This document shows, one piece after another, positions 33,764-42,116 of a stretch of 64,000 nucleotides of DNA. The stretch comes from an uncultured Eubacterium sp. (lineage in GTDB: Bacteria > Bacillota > Clostridia > Lachnospirales > Lachnospiraceae), in NCBI GenBank assembly GCA_910584645.1, contig CAJUAU010000004.1, forward strand, positions 133,020-197,019, given 5' to 3'. Position 1 is the first letter of the stretch. Each line of letters starts with the position of its first letter. The position numbers and the translations under genes were made by a program. The notes under the pieces were generated by a model. It had not been told where the DNA came from and made no database searches. It saw only the letters and a program-made list of their open reading frames with translations.

Positions 33764-35016
33764 CCTCGATTCCCTCCATCTTCTAATATTGATATAAAAA
33801 GCTCCGCCTCTTTTGTCTTCCGTCTCATAGACAGGATATTCCACATCTTCGGCACACTCTTCATGTCTTCATCCACACAAAGCTCTAATATTCCCTCAGA
33901 TTCCAATAAGGGATGGCAAACTTCATCACCGTTATTGATTTTAATAGAAATTATACATTCCTCTGCGTTTTTAAATTGATATAATATTTTATATTTATTT
34001 TTCGCAAGATATATCTGCGCCGTTTCTTTTGTCTGAATATGTCCTACATATATTTCATCCTCATATAAGAGATTCCTTTTTTCTGTCCAACCGTCTATAT
34101 ATAAAACTCCATGATTACGTTCTAATGCGCAGATGACCGCCGGATTTGACATATCCTGCTCCCCTGACGTATCAAGTTCTCCAATGTTCCTTGCTGGTAC
34201 GCCTCCGTAAATCATATTTGCCGGGATCACCGTTCCCGGAGTGACTACCGCCCCTGCCGCAACCACCGCATTGTCGCCGATGGAAGCCGGTCCCAGAATC
34301 GTACAGTTTGACGCCAGCCACACGCCGTTCCCAATCACAATGTCACACCCTTCTGTAAGCTCCGCATCCCGGCGCAATAATCCTGTGAGCCGCATATCAT
34401 GGCTTCCTGCCAGAATGCTTACCCCGGAACCAGCAAAGGTATAATCTCCGATCGTGATATCTCCTGAATTTGTATTAAACATACAGGCTTTCACGGATGC
34501 CAGATCGGATATATGCAGCCTGTCTTCACTGCCCCACAATGTAGGCTGTATACTAAGCAGTAAATTTAATCTTTTTACATAATCCGGGTTATCGATCCGG
34601 CCATCAACCCTTCTTATCTCCTCCATCCGATCGGAATTCCAACTCCTCAGCTCCTCTATTGCTGCATCCTGCTCCTGCTGGAATTTATTGATCCGGCCAT
34701 CAACCCTTCTTATATCCTTCATCCGGTCAGAATTCCAACCCCTCAGCTCCTCTATTGATGCATCCTGCTCCTGCTGGAAAGCATCCTGCCCCTGCTTCAA
34801 GGCAGCCTGCCCCTGCTTCAAGGCAGCCTGCCCCTGCTTCAAGGCAGCCTGCTCCTGCTTCAAGGCAGCCTGCTCCTGCTGCAATATTTGTTCCTTCTTC
34901 TGTACGCTCTGCGTTATCTGATACAATGTATCTAAATGCTTTGGAAGTTTTATTACCCCTAATAATATTCTTAGTACATATCCGATAACAGGGATTCTTT
35001 TTATTGTCTCCATCAT
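33760..35016 (-). CDS. Coiled-coil plus LbH acyltransferase-like protein
   Basis: A 418-residue protein with an unusual layout. Residues 1-30 hold a short hydrophobic helix. Residues about 35-145 are a coiled coil made of repeats of AALKQGQ-type heptads and two 32-residue copies beginning QQEQDA and ending DGRIN or DGRID. Residues about 160-290 are a left-handed beta-helix acetyltransferase domain with hexapeptide repeats (ITIGDYTFAGSGVSILAGSHD, IVIGNGVWLASNCTILG, VVAAGAVVTPGTVIPANMIYGGVPA). The last 120 residues are an unrecognised soluble domain. The LbH part resembles sugar O-acetyltransferases using acetyl-CoA, with H in GSHD as possible catalytic base. The coiled coil could form a molecular ruler or trimer stalk. 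It overlaps the ABC ATPase gene by four bases. Confidence 0.75.
   Translation of the reverse strand: MMETIKRIPVIGYVLRILLGVIKLPKHLDTLYQITQSVQKKEQILQQEQAALKQEQAALKQGQAALKQGQAALKQGQDAFQQEQDASIEELRGWNSDRMKDIRRVDGRINKFQQEQDAAIEELRSWNSDRMEEIRRVDGRIDNPDYVKRLNLLLSIQPTLWGSEDRLHISDLASVKACMFNTNSGDITIGDYTFAGSGVSILAGSHDMRLTGLLRRDAELTEGCDIVIGNGVWLASNCTILGPASIGDNAVVAAGAVVTPGTVIPANMIYGGVPARNIGELDTSGEQDMSNPAVICALERNHGVLYIDGWTEKRNLLYEDEIYVGHIQTKETAQIYLAKNKYKILYQFKNAEECIISIKINNGDEVCHPLLESEGILELCVDEDMKSVPKMWNILSMRRKTKEAELFISILEDGGNRG
34771..34890 (-). repeat. 21-bp tandem repeat coding heptads
   Basis: Four near-identical 21-base units (34792-34875) with degenerate copies on both sides encode the AALKQGQ heptads of the coiled coil. 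Just downstream in the gene a 96-base unit is present twice (about 34594-34785). Both repeats keep frame, so unit number could change by slippage without breaking the protein. Confidence 0.85.
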
Positions 35017-36317
35017 TCATTCCTTCCGTTTATGATCCACTCATGGGATAAGCTGATAATACCTACCTCGCTCTTTGGATTTTGTATTTCAATCCTGCAC
35101 GCCTCACGCCAAAAATCATAATTGAAACCATCCGGCCTATGAAATGCTAAATCTATCGTATATACTCCTGCATTGACCGACATGGATTCTATTTTTAAAT
35201 TGATATGCCCTTTCCCTTCCAAGGTGCTCGGCGTGGAATAATCAATTAATGTGTTCGTACCGTAAATATAGGTCTGGTCGTTTCGGTAAATGGCTATACC
35301 AAACACAACATCCTCCAGCCGTTTCCTTGCCGTATAATCAATTCGTATACATAACGGCACATCATTTTGACAAACCTCAATCTCCTCGCCTCTCGCATTA
35401 AGCACCGCAACCTTGTCCATTACCACTTCTTTGCTGCCCCAGCGTTTCGCATTTTCCTGTTCTATCTCACTCCCCGCTTTGTGTCCTTCTCCCTCCTGCT
35501 TTTTCTCGTAGTCAGCCTTATCTTCTGCCGTCTCTGTAGGATGCGCATTCCCTGCTTCTTTTTTAACTTCCTTTCTGCCTCTTTCACTCATATATGCCAT
35601 ATATCTAGGGTCAACAATCCTGGGAATTCCATCCTCCTTAATCCGCCCTTCATGAATCCAAATAGAGCGTTCACAGATCTGTTCAATCTGAGCCATTGAA
35701 TGTGATACAATGACGATCGTCGTTCCACGTGCCTTAATCTGTTTCAAGTAATTAAAACACTTAGCCTGAAACCCTGCATCCCCCACAGCCAGGATCTCAT
35801 CAATCAGCAGAATATCTGCATCCACATTGATCGCCACGGCAAAAGCCAGTCTCATATACATTCCAGAAGAATACGTCCTCACAGGATTATCAATAAACTC
35901 CTCCAGTTCTGAAAAAGCAATAATATCCTTCAGTCTCTGGTCAATCTCCTTTTTACCCAGCCCAAAGATGGAAGCATTAATATAAATATTTTCCCTGCCG
36001 CTCATATCTGGATGAAACCCTGCTCCCAGTTCGATCAGGCTTGACACACGGCCTTTCATCCGAATCTCACCGGAGTCCGGATACATAATCTTAGACAGCA
36101 GCTTTAAAGTTGTACTTTTACCGCAGCCATTATGGCCGATCAGCCCGACTGCCTCCCCCTTTTTTACCTGAAAACTAATTCCCCGAAGGACTTCTCTGTC
36201 TTCATAACTACGCCGTTTTTTAAATAAAATTTTCTCTTTTAAAGTATGACCCTTATCCATATAGACTCGAAACTTTTTTGAAATATTTTCAACCTCTATG
36301 GCATTCTCATCCAACAT
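35013..36317 (-). CDS. wzt: Polysaccharide ABC exporter ATPase with C-terminal recognition domain
   Basis: A 434-residue Wzt/TagH-type ATPase. Walker A is GHNGCGKST near residue 58, the signature YSSGMYMRLAF near 145, Walker B ILLIDEILAVGD, and the switch histidine in VSHSM. After residue 240 a charged linker leads to a C-terminal beta-sandwich-type domain (about 290-434, with VFGIAIYRNDQTYIYGTNT), like the carbohydrate-binding domain of Escherichia coli O9a Wzt that recognises the capped end of the polymer. The presence of this domain suggests that a chain-terminal modification licenses export here too. ATG 36317 shares a base with the stop of the permease gene and is preceded by GGAGGAATTGTA; a longer frame starts inside the permease gene. 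Confidence 0.92.
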   Translation of the reverse strand: MLDENAIEVENISKKFRVYMDKGHTLKEKILFKKRRSYEDREVLRGISFQVKKGEAVGLIGHNGCGKSTTLKLLSKIMYPDSGEIRMKGRVSSLIELGAGFHPDMSGRENIYINASIFGLGKKEIDQRLKDIIAFSELEEFIDNPVRTYSSGMYMRLAFAVAINVDADILLIDEILAVGDAGFQAKCFNYLKQIKARGTTIVIVSHSMAQIEQICERSIWIHEGRIKEDGIPRIVDPRYMAYMSERGRKEVKKEAGNAHPTETAEDKADYEKKQEGEGHKAGSEIEQENAKRWGSKEVVMDKVAVLNARGEEIEVCQNDVPLCIRIDYTARKRLEDVVFGIAIYRNDQTYIYGTNTLIDYSTPSTLEGKGHINLKIESMSVNAGVYTIDLAFHRPDGFNYDFWREACRIEIQNPKSEVGIISLSHEWIINGRNE

Positions 36318-37087
36318 TACAATTCCTCCACAAAATGCTTCTGTAAACAGTGAAACAGCATCCAACCAACAACTAAAATGATGCCTCCCATCAATGCTCC
36401 CGATACAAGTGTACTAAGCTGTGGTACTTGACCTTCATATAAAATCTTTCGGTACGCAACGATAATCGGTGTCATAGGATTTAGATAAAATATTTTCTGT
36501 AGCTGCACAGGAACCATATCCACACCATACATGACCGGTGTCAAAAACTGCCATGCCATCGTAAGAATACCAAGAATATATTCCACATCTCTCAAATAAA
36601 CTGTAACCGCAGCGACCACCATCGTAATCCCCAGTGCAAGAATATACTCTACTATCATAACAACGGGCAGGCATAAAAGTGCTTTGAAATTAATCTGGTA
36701 CCTCCCAATAATCAAAACAGCAAAAATAACCAAAAAACAGAACAGCATATTGATAAACTGACTCGTTACATGGGCAATAGGCAGAACCTCCCTAGGAAAA
36801 TATATTTTTTTTACCATATCCTGCTGGGCAATGATACAACTGGAACCACCTGTCAGGGAAGTACTAAAAAAAATCCAGGGTACCAGGGCCACAAACAAAA
36901 ACATATAATAATCCTTAATACCAGATCTCATAATAATTGAGAATACCATGGTATATACTAACAACTGTAAGAGTGGGTTGATAAAGGTCCATAAAAATCC
37001 AAGAACAGAACCTTTATATCTGCCTCGCAGATCCCTTTTCACCAGGGAAAAAATCATCTCACGATATTGAAAAATCTCACGAAACAT
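36317..37087 (-). CDS. wzm: Polysaccharide ABC exporter permease
   Basis: A 256-residue ABC-2 type permease with six membrane spans, of the Wzm/TagG type. RDLRGRYKGSVLGFLWTFINPLLQLLVYT near the start and the late YRKILYEGQVPQ are typical. It forms the membrane channel with the ATPase encoded next, exporting the lipid-linked polysaccharide completed in the cytoplasm. It lies 26 bases after a GT4 gene. AAAGGAATTGTT precedes its ATG. Confidence 0.93.
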   Translation of the reverse strand: MFREIFQYREMIFSLVKRDLRGRYKGSVLGFLWTFINPLLQLLVYTMVFSIIMRSGIKDYYMFLFVALVPWIFFSTSLTGGSSCIIAQQDMVKKIYFPREVLPIAHVTSQFINMLFCFLVIFAVLIIGRYQINFKALLCLPVVMIVEYILALGITMVVAAVTVYLRDVEYILGILTMAWQFLTPVMYGVDMVPVQLQKIFYLNPMTPIIVAYRKILYEGQVPQLSTLVSGALMGGIILVVGWMLFHCLQKHFVEEL

Positions 37088-37113
37088 AACAATTCCTTTC
37101 GCCTTATCGCATT

Positions 37114-38277
37114 TTAATTATCCTGCAGTTTCTGATAGAGACCATGCAGCACTTTCACCGCATTTTCCCAGGAGTATTTTTGTACTCTCTTAAAGCCTTT
37201 CTCTATAAGTTCTGCACACAACTCCCTGTCCTTCCAGAGCCGGCCCATAGCTTCCGCCATTTCTTCTAAATCCTCTGGAGCCACCTGAACCGCTGCCCCT
37301 TCTGTCACCTCCGCCAAAGAAGAGTTATTTGAAGTCAGTACCGGTGTTCCACACGCCATCGCTTCCAGGGGCGGCATCCCAAATCCTTCATAAAAAGAGG
37401 GAAAACAAAATACAGAAGCCCCGCTCATCAATGGCGCTTTGTCTTCCTCATCGACATAGCCGGTAAATATGATATCTTCTTCTAAACCGACTTCCTCTGC
37501 AGTACGGAAAATATCATGGTACATCCACCCTTTTCCCCCAGCAAGCACAAGTTTAGGAATATCTCCCCCCACACCCTTTATTTTATCATAAAATATCTTA
37601 TATGCCTGAAGGAGTCCGCATAGATTTTTACGTGGCTCTAAAGTACCCAGATACAAAAAGTATTTTCCTTCAATATTGTACTTTTTCTTCACACTCTCAA
37701 TTTGATTTATACTATATCCACTATGATATTGAGCTGTATCCACACCGTTAGGTACAACAGTTACCTTCTGTGGTAAAACATCATAATACTTCAGTAATTC
37801 TTTTTTAGTAAACTCGGACACTGTCACAATGGCATCTGCCCTTTTTATAGAATGCTTTATATTTCTTTTCAGCATAAGCATCGTCCGGGCCCGCACTGTC
37901 TCCGGATACTCACGAAACGCCAGATCATGAATGGTCACCACCTTTTTCCCCTTTACACCAAAGGGAATTACAAAATTGCAAAAGTGAGTAATATCTCTCT
38001 TTTGACCAAAAAACAAACAATAAGGAATAGGAAAAATTAGAGACAATAACCGAAACAAAGTTCCTGAAAACCATTTGCATTCATAAATTTTTAAATCTGC
38101 TGAATAATGTGATACCGCCTCACGTTTCTCAGACGCATGTTTAAAGGAGAAAATATCCACAGCATATTGATCCTGTCCATACTGTTTCAGTAAACCTCTT
38201 AATAATCCATCTTCATTATAAGCGATTCCTGTTTTATTCTGTCCAAGAAGCGGCTGCCCGTCAAATATGATCTTCAA
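37114..38277 (-). CDS. Family 4 glycosyltransferase, TTG start
   Basis: A 387-residue GT-B glycosyltransferase with VTIHDLAFREYPE in the N-terminal domain, YLGTLEPRKN in the donor domain and the E-x7-E motif in FPSFYEGFGMPPLEAMACGTP, a sequence type seen in mannosyl- and rhamnosyltransferases of O-antigen and capsule loci. It starts with TTG at 38277, overlapping the stop of the upstream GT4 by four bases (TTGA), with AAAGGAGAGAAGACAG as ribosome site. The rare start and coupling suggest its level is tied to that of the first gene. Confidence 0.88.
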   Translation of the reverse strand: MKIIFDGQPLLGQNKTGIAYNEDGLLRGLLKQYGQDQYAVDIFSFKHASEKREAVSHYSADLKIYECKWFSGTLFRLLSLIFPIPYCLFFGQKRDITHFCNFVIPFGVKGKKVVTIHDLAFREYPETVRARTMLMLKRNIKHSIKRADAIVTVSEFTKKELLKYYDVLPQKVTVVPNGVDTAQYHSGYSINQIESVKKKYNIEGKYFLYLGTLEPRKNLCGLLQAYKIFYDKIKGVGGDIPKLVLAGGKGWMYHDIFRTAEEVGLEEDIIFTGYVDEEDKAPLMSGASVFCFPSFYEGFGMPPLEAMACGTPVLTSNNSSLAEVTEGAAVQVAPEDLEEMAEAMGRLWKDRELCAELIEKGFKRVQKYSWENAVKVLHGLYQKLQDN

Positions 38278-39464
38278 CTGTCTTCTCTCCTTTCCACAAA
38301 TTCCTCATAGAGCCGCAGCACCCGCTCTAACATCTTGTCCATCCGGAACTGCTCATCCATACGCTCTCTTGCCCGCTCCCCCATCCGGCACCGCTCTGCC
38401 GGATGCTCCGCCAGGTACTGCATCGCTTCTGCCAGTTCCGATGCATTTCCCGGTTCCACCGTCAACCCGGTCTCCCCGTGCAGACTCACATAGGGCACGC
38501 CGCTTGGCAGCTTCGTATTGATCACCGGCTTGCCAAACGCCATCGCCTCGATCTGAACCAGCCCAAAAGCCTCACTTCTTTGAAGGGAGGGGAGCACAAA
38601 CACATCACATTCCTTAAAAAATCCGATCAGTTCATCATCGCCCACACTGGCATGAAAGTGAATCCGGTCTGTAAGTCCCAGTTCTTCCGTCTGTTTCTTC
38701 AATTCTGGTTCCAATGGACCTGTTCCTACGATATCCAGCTGAATGCAGCTGTCCGCCTTTGCCGCCTGGACAAATGCCTCAATCATGGTGCGGCAGCCTT
38801 TATAATATACCAGACGTCCCACAAAGAGATATTTCACGGCAGCATTCTTTTCCTGTGATCTTTCAGACGGTCCGCCTTCTTCGTACCAGCGGTCTGCCTC
38901 TTTTTCTATTTTGGGATCCACGCCAAAGGGAATGATCCGGCATTTATCCTGATAGGGTTTCAGATATCTGGAACCGTCAATATGCCCCTGGGTCGCCACA
39001 ACGATACAGTCTGCCCGCCGCAAAAGCCATTCCATCAGGGGGCGGTACAGTTTCATCAGCTTTTTCTGCCGGACAATATCGCTGTGCCACCACAGGATCA
39101 CTTTTCCTTTATAACCAGAGAGAAAACAGGCCAAGTCCCCCAGTGGAAAAGGCATATGGATATGAACGATATCCCTGTCCTTAACCATTCTGCGGAACTT
39201 CCATAAAAACGAAACAGACAGGGGCAGCGATGAGAGCATTCCCATACTGGAAGCTCTCGTAACCTCGACTCCGGCAATCTGTTCCACAATGGTCCTGCCT
39301 TTTTTACGGCACACCAGCACTTTGGTATCTGTATCTTCGCAAAGTCCCTCCGCCAGCTGCTGGACCACCCGCTCGATGCCACCCGTGACCGGGTGATATA
39401 ACTTATTTACCTGCAGTACCCGGATTTTATCATTTCTCTCCTGCATTTCCTCATTCCCCGGCAT
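38274..39464 (-). CDS. Family 4 glycosyltransferase (WbaZ/PimB-like), first gene of the locus
   Basis: A 396-residue GT-B enzyme. VNKLYHPVTGGIERVVQQLAEG opens the N-terminal domain, FVGRLVYYKG begins the donor part, and LPSLQRSEAFGLVQIEAMAFGKP carries the E-x7-E motif. This variant is common in mannosyltransferases such as WbaZ and PimB. It is the first gene after the promoter at 39487-39515. The start at 39464 has AGGGTGA 12 bases upstream; ATG 39446 with GAGGAA directly ahead is an alternative. It may add the first residue to the lipid-linked primer. Confidence 0.85.
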   Translation of the reverse strand: MPGNEEMQERNDKIRVLQVNKLYHPVTGGIERVVQQLAEGLCEDTDTKVLVCRKKGRTIVEQIAGVEVTRASSMGMLSSLPLSVSFLWKFRRMVKDRDIVHIHMPFPLGDLACFLSGYKGKVILWWHSDIVRQKKLMKLYRPLMEWLLRRADCIVVATQGHIDGSRYLKPYQDKCRIIPFGVDPKIEKEADRWYEEGGPSERSQEKNAAVKYLFVGRLVYYKGCRTMIEAFVQAAKADSCIQLDIVGTGPLEPELKKQTEELGLTDRIHFHASVGDDELIGFFKECDVFVLPSLQRSEAFGLVQIEAMAFGKPVINTKLPSGVPYVSLHGETGLTVEPGNASELAEAMQYLAEHPAERCRMGERARERMDEQFRMDKMLERVLRLYEEFVERREDS

Positions 39465-39486
39465 TCATGTTTAAAATCACCCTACG

Positions 39487-39515
39487 AGTATATCACACTT
39501 CCGTCCGCTTTGCAA
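39487..39515 (-). promoter_or_regulatory. Sigma-A promoter of the polysaccharide operon
   Basis: Minus strand TTGCAA (39510-39515), 17 bases, TATACT (39487-39492). It lies between the stop codon of the 39519-41600 gene and the first glycosyltransferase, and points into the locus. Transcription would begin near 39480, only about 16 bases before the longest start codon. Confidence 0.65.
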
Positions 39516-39518
39516 ATA

Positions 39519-41600
39519 TTACACCCCGCAGATGATCTTCCTGATCTGCCGGTACCCTTTCTCATAAAATTCTTTCTCGTAGTGCACCATAAAGGCCCCC
39601 GAAACACACAGGTCATCTGCATGATACTTTCTGGCGTTGTCAATCACATGGCAGTCCATGTGTTCCAGAAAATAATCCTGCCATTTGTCCAAGAATTCCT
39701 TTTTTTTCAACAGGGTTTCTTTTTTATAGCCCCTGATCGGTTTCATAGAGCGCGTATAATCAAGGAATCTGGTCTTTACGTCCGCTTTCACAAAGATGAT
39801 ATTCTTTCCATACCTCTCTTTGATAAACCGGATGAATACCCCAAACCGCTCTTTGATCTCCTCATCCGTCAACACCGCGTCGATGGAAGTGACCTGGCAC
39901 TCTTCCTTGATCTGCTTGTAAAATTTCAACCCGCGAACCTCACTGTCCGCTGTCAGTATCCCCCCATGATATTCCACCACATCACAAATGAGATCGTAAA
40001 AATCCAGAAGCAGCCACTGGGACTCGGTCTGCTGTAACTGCTGGGGCAGATCCTTATGGAAGGCGCTTTTGATATATCCTACCCGCCAGCTGCTGTTCTC
40101 AAATAGAGAGAGATCTTCAAAGTTGCTGTCATCATAAGGAATTGGTTGATCGAAGGCAAATAGAAAGCTATTCCGGTAAGCGTATTTTCCGATCTTAAAC
40201 CTGCCGTCGTCCTCATTCAGGATCTCTCTCGTGATACAGGAGCCCCAGAGATCCACCAGCACCGGCTCATAATAGCGGTTCATGACCCTCATGCATGCCT
40301 GGAGGGGATTTCCCGTCTCTCTTCCCTCCTCCCGCAGCAGCTCCTTACATTTCACCTTATCTGCCACGCTGCCGCCAAGATTCAGAACCAGCTTTTTAAG
40401 GGCTCCCTGCTTCCCGCTGCGGCATAGAAGAAGGGCGTGATAATAATTCCGGCAGTGGAACCGGTTGATCCACAACTCCCCTTCGACCAGCCCTGTCTTT
40501 TCGATCTCCTTTTTCACCAGCTCCATAAAGGGATCAATGAGCTTTAACTGATACTGGAATATTACCTCATAATCCACACTGGGATCATAGATATCCCCTG
40601 CTTCCACGGCCCGAACTGCCCTCAGGCATTCATGCAGCAGTGCAGAAAACTTGAAATTATAGTTCTCCAGGATCTCATCGATGCTCCCATATCCGGCAGC
40701 TTGTATCGCCACCAGGTCGCTCTCGTATTCCGCCAGAATCTCCCTGCTAAGCTGCAGCACCAGATGATCCAGAAATACGCTGTCATCCATAAATAGTGCT
40801 ACGTTATTTTTCGCGTACAGATTGTCATAATATTTGATAAACCGTCCCAGATGGATAAAATATTCCTGATCCCGGAATACTCTCTGCTCCGGCTGTGTCC
40901 GAATGATCATTGAGATCAGTCTTTTGGCATGATGATAAAAGGGTTTCTCGTAAGAAGACATGGTAAATCCCTTTTTATGGTTAAAATCCACATAATAGTG
41001 GGAATAGATGTCGATCACATAGGGATTCATCTTCTCCACAAAATAATCTTCCAGTTGCTTGATGCGCTTATTATAGGCGCGGCGGCTCTTTTTGGAAAGC
41101 TTTCTCACATGGGTATGGGTCACATACCAGAGAGGACAGCGGGATTTCACAAGGATGATGTGATCGGCGTCAAAATATCTGCCCACCAGTTCCAGATACC
41201 GGTCCATATAGGGTTTCCAGTCAAATTCCTGATCCCGCATCACATCGATCTCTTCAATCTCTGCCTCGTGCTCTGCATAAAATGTGCTCTGTTTAAATTT
41301 AGGGTTTTTTGTAAATACCTGGTCCTTCCATTTGCAGAGTGCATGTCCCGCTGTATAGCACATGTCCACCACAAGAAATTCCGCCGGATTCTCTTCCAGC
41401 TCCACCGCCAGACGTTTCTCCAGATCCATCGTCAGAAGCGGGGATACCGGTTCTTCCGGAGTCACCGTCACTCCTTCCGGATTTCCCACCAGGGAGAGCA
41501 GGGAGATCCACAGGCTGTCCCCAAATACCTGAAAGCGGTCATTCAACTCCATCTCATTGATATAAGATGAGCCATTTAATCGTATCGTAACCTTATCCAT
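39519..41600 (-). CDS. Two-domain SGNH/DUF6270-like protein
   Basis: A 693-residue soluble protein with no signal peptide or membrane span. It appears to contain two related units. The first has FGDSL at residues 26-30 and ends with SYEKPFYHHAKRLI. The second has WGSCITREI near residue 460 and ends with HYEKEFYEKGYRQI, as in DUF6270 proteins of capsule loci. GDS/GSC at the start and a late histidine suggest the SGNH hydrolase fold, which includes sugar O-acylesterases and acyltransferases; the first copy may have lost the late histidine. The region between (about 230-440) is helical and unrecognised. ATG 41600 has AGGAAAACA ahead. It has its own promoter and is transcribed toward the polysaccharide locus. 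Confidence 0.65.
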   Translation of the reverse strand: MDKVTIRLNGSSYINEMELNDRFQVFGDSLWISLLSLVGNPEGVTVTPEEPVSPLLTMDLEKRLAVELEENPAEFLVVDMCYTAGHALCKWKDQVFTKNPKFKQSTFYAEHEAEIEEIDVMRDQEFDWKPYMDRYLELVGRYFDADHIILVKSRCPLWYVTHTHVRKLSKKSRRAYNKRIKQLEDYFVEKMNPYVIDIYSHYYVDFNHKKGFTMSSYEKPFYHHAKRLISMIIRTQPEQRVFRDQEYFIHLGRFIKYYDNLYAKNNVALFMDDSVFLDHLVLQLSREILAEYESDLVAIQAAGYGSIDEILENYNFKFSALLHECLRAVRAVEAGDIYDPSVDYEVIFQYQLKLIDPFMELVKKEIEKTGLVEGELWINRFHCRNYYHALLLCRSGKQGALKKLVLNLGGSVADKVKCKELLREEGRETGNPLQACMRVMNRYYEPVLVDLWGSCITREILNEDDGRFKIGKYAYRNSFLFAFDQPIPYDDSNFEDLSLFENSSWRVGYIKSAFHKDLPQQLQQTESQWLLLDFYDLICDVVEYHGGILTADSEVRGLKFYKQIKEECQVTSIDAVLTDEEIKERFGVFIRFIKERYGKNIIFVKADVKTRFLDYTRSMKPIRGYKKETLLKKKEFLDKWQDYFLEHMDCHVIDNARKYHADDLCVSGAFMVHYEKEFYEKGYRQIRKIICGV

Positions 41601-41637
41601 TGTTTTCCTCATTTCTACGCATACTTTCCGCGCAAAG

Positions 41638-41668
41638 CATAATAACTGACACAATTATAACATACATT
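41638..41668 (+). promoter_or_regulatory. Possible mother-cell (SigE/SigK-type) promoter
   Basis: On the plus strand GCATAAT (41638-41644) is followed after 16 bases by CATACATT (41661-41668), close to the Bacillus SigE pattern and also fitting the SigK -10 CATAnnnTA. It is about 95 bases before the DUF3892 gene, and overlaps the divergent sigma-A promoter on the other strand. Short AT-rich motifs match by chance, so confidence is low. Confidence 0.25.
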
Positions 41669-41683
41669 ATTCCCCTACCGCAA
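41654..41683 (-). promoter_or_regulatory. Sigma-A promoter of the SGNH-like gene
   Basis: Minus strand TTGCGG (41678-41683), 18 bases, TATAAT (41654-41659), with TGT directly before the -10 giving an extended -10 element. It would start RNA about 45 bases before ATG 41600. Confidence 0.6.
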
Positions 41684-41766
41684 GTTTTCTATTAGCTGTC
41701 TGTATAAATCGCAACGCTTGGGACACCATATGAAGTACAAAAACAAACAGAAAAGAGGGGTTTATC

Positions 41767-42084
41767 ATGAATGAAAAAGAACGGTTCCGAAGTGCACTTC
41801 CCATGGCTGCGCTGGATGCGATCCCGGAGCCATCCTCCGACGCCAAAGAAATCGTTGGACTTGTAAAGGAACATGGCAGGATCGCCGGCTACCAGCTCTC
41901 TGATGGAAAGACCGTCAGCAAAAGTGAGGGAGTAGCTATGGCAAAAGCAGGAGAGATCCAGGGTGTTGGCATCGCCCACCGGGGAGATACAGAGTATCTC
42001 AAATCTCTTCCTGACGGAAAAGAGGGAAATAACCTTAACAGTCTTCCAGCTGTTGGCAAAGACTCAGATACCCGCATATCATAA
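41767..42084 (+). CDS. DUF3892 domain protein
   Basis: A 105-residue soluble protein. The central part (IVGLVKEHGRIAGYQLSDG, then SKSEGVAMAKAGEIQGVGIAHRGDTEYLKSLPDG and NNLNSLP) has the pattern of DUF3892, a small domain of unknown function common in Firmicutes. GAGGGG lies six bases before the ATG. It sits 32 bases upstream of the S8 protease gene on the same strand, so the two probably form an operon, and the domain might bind or regulate the protease. No experimental role is known to me. Confidence 0.8.
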   Translation: MNEKERFRSALPMAALDAIPEPSSDAKEIVGLVKEHGRIAGYQLSDGKTVSKSEGVAMAKAGEIQGVGIAHRGDTEYLKSLPDGKEGNNLNSLPAVGKDSDTRIS

Positions 42085-42116
42085 TATTGATCCTATTATG
42101 ACACGGGGTAAGGAAC

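Noticed and set aside
34771..34890. CRISPR-like or other non-coding array
   Set aside because: The repeats are directly adjacent, 21 bases long, without spacers, and keep the reading frame of a coiled coil.
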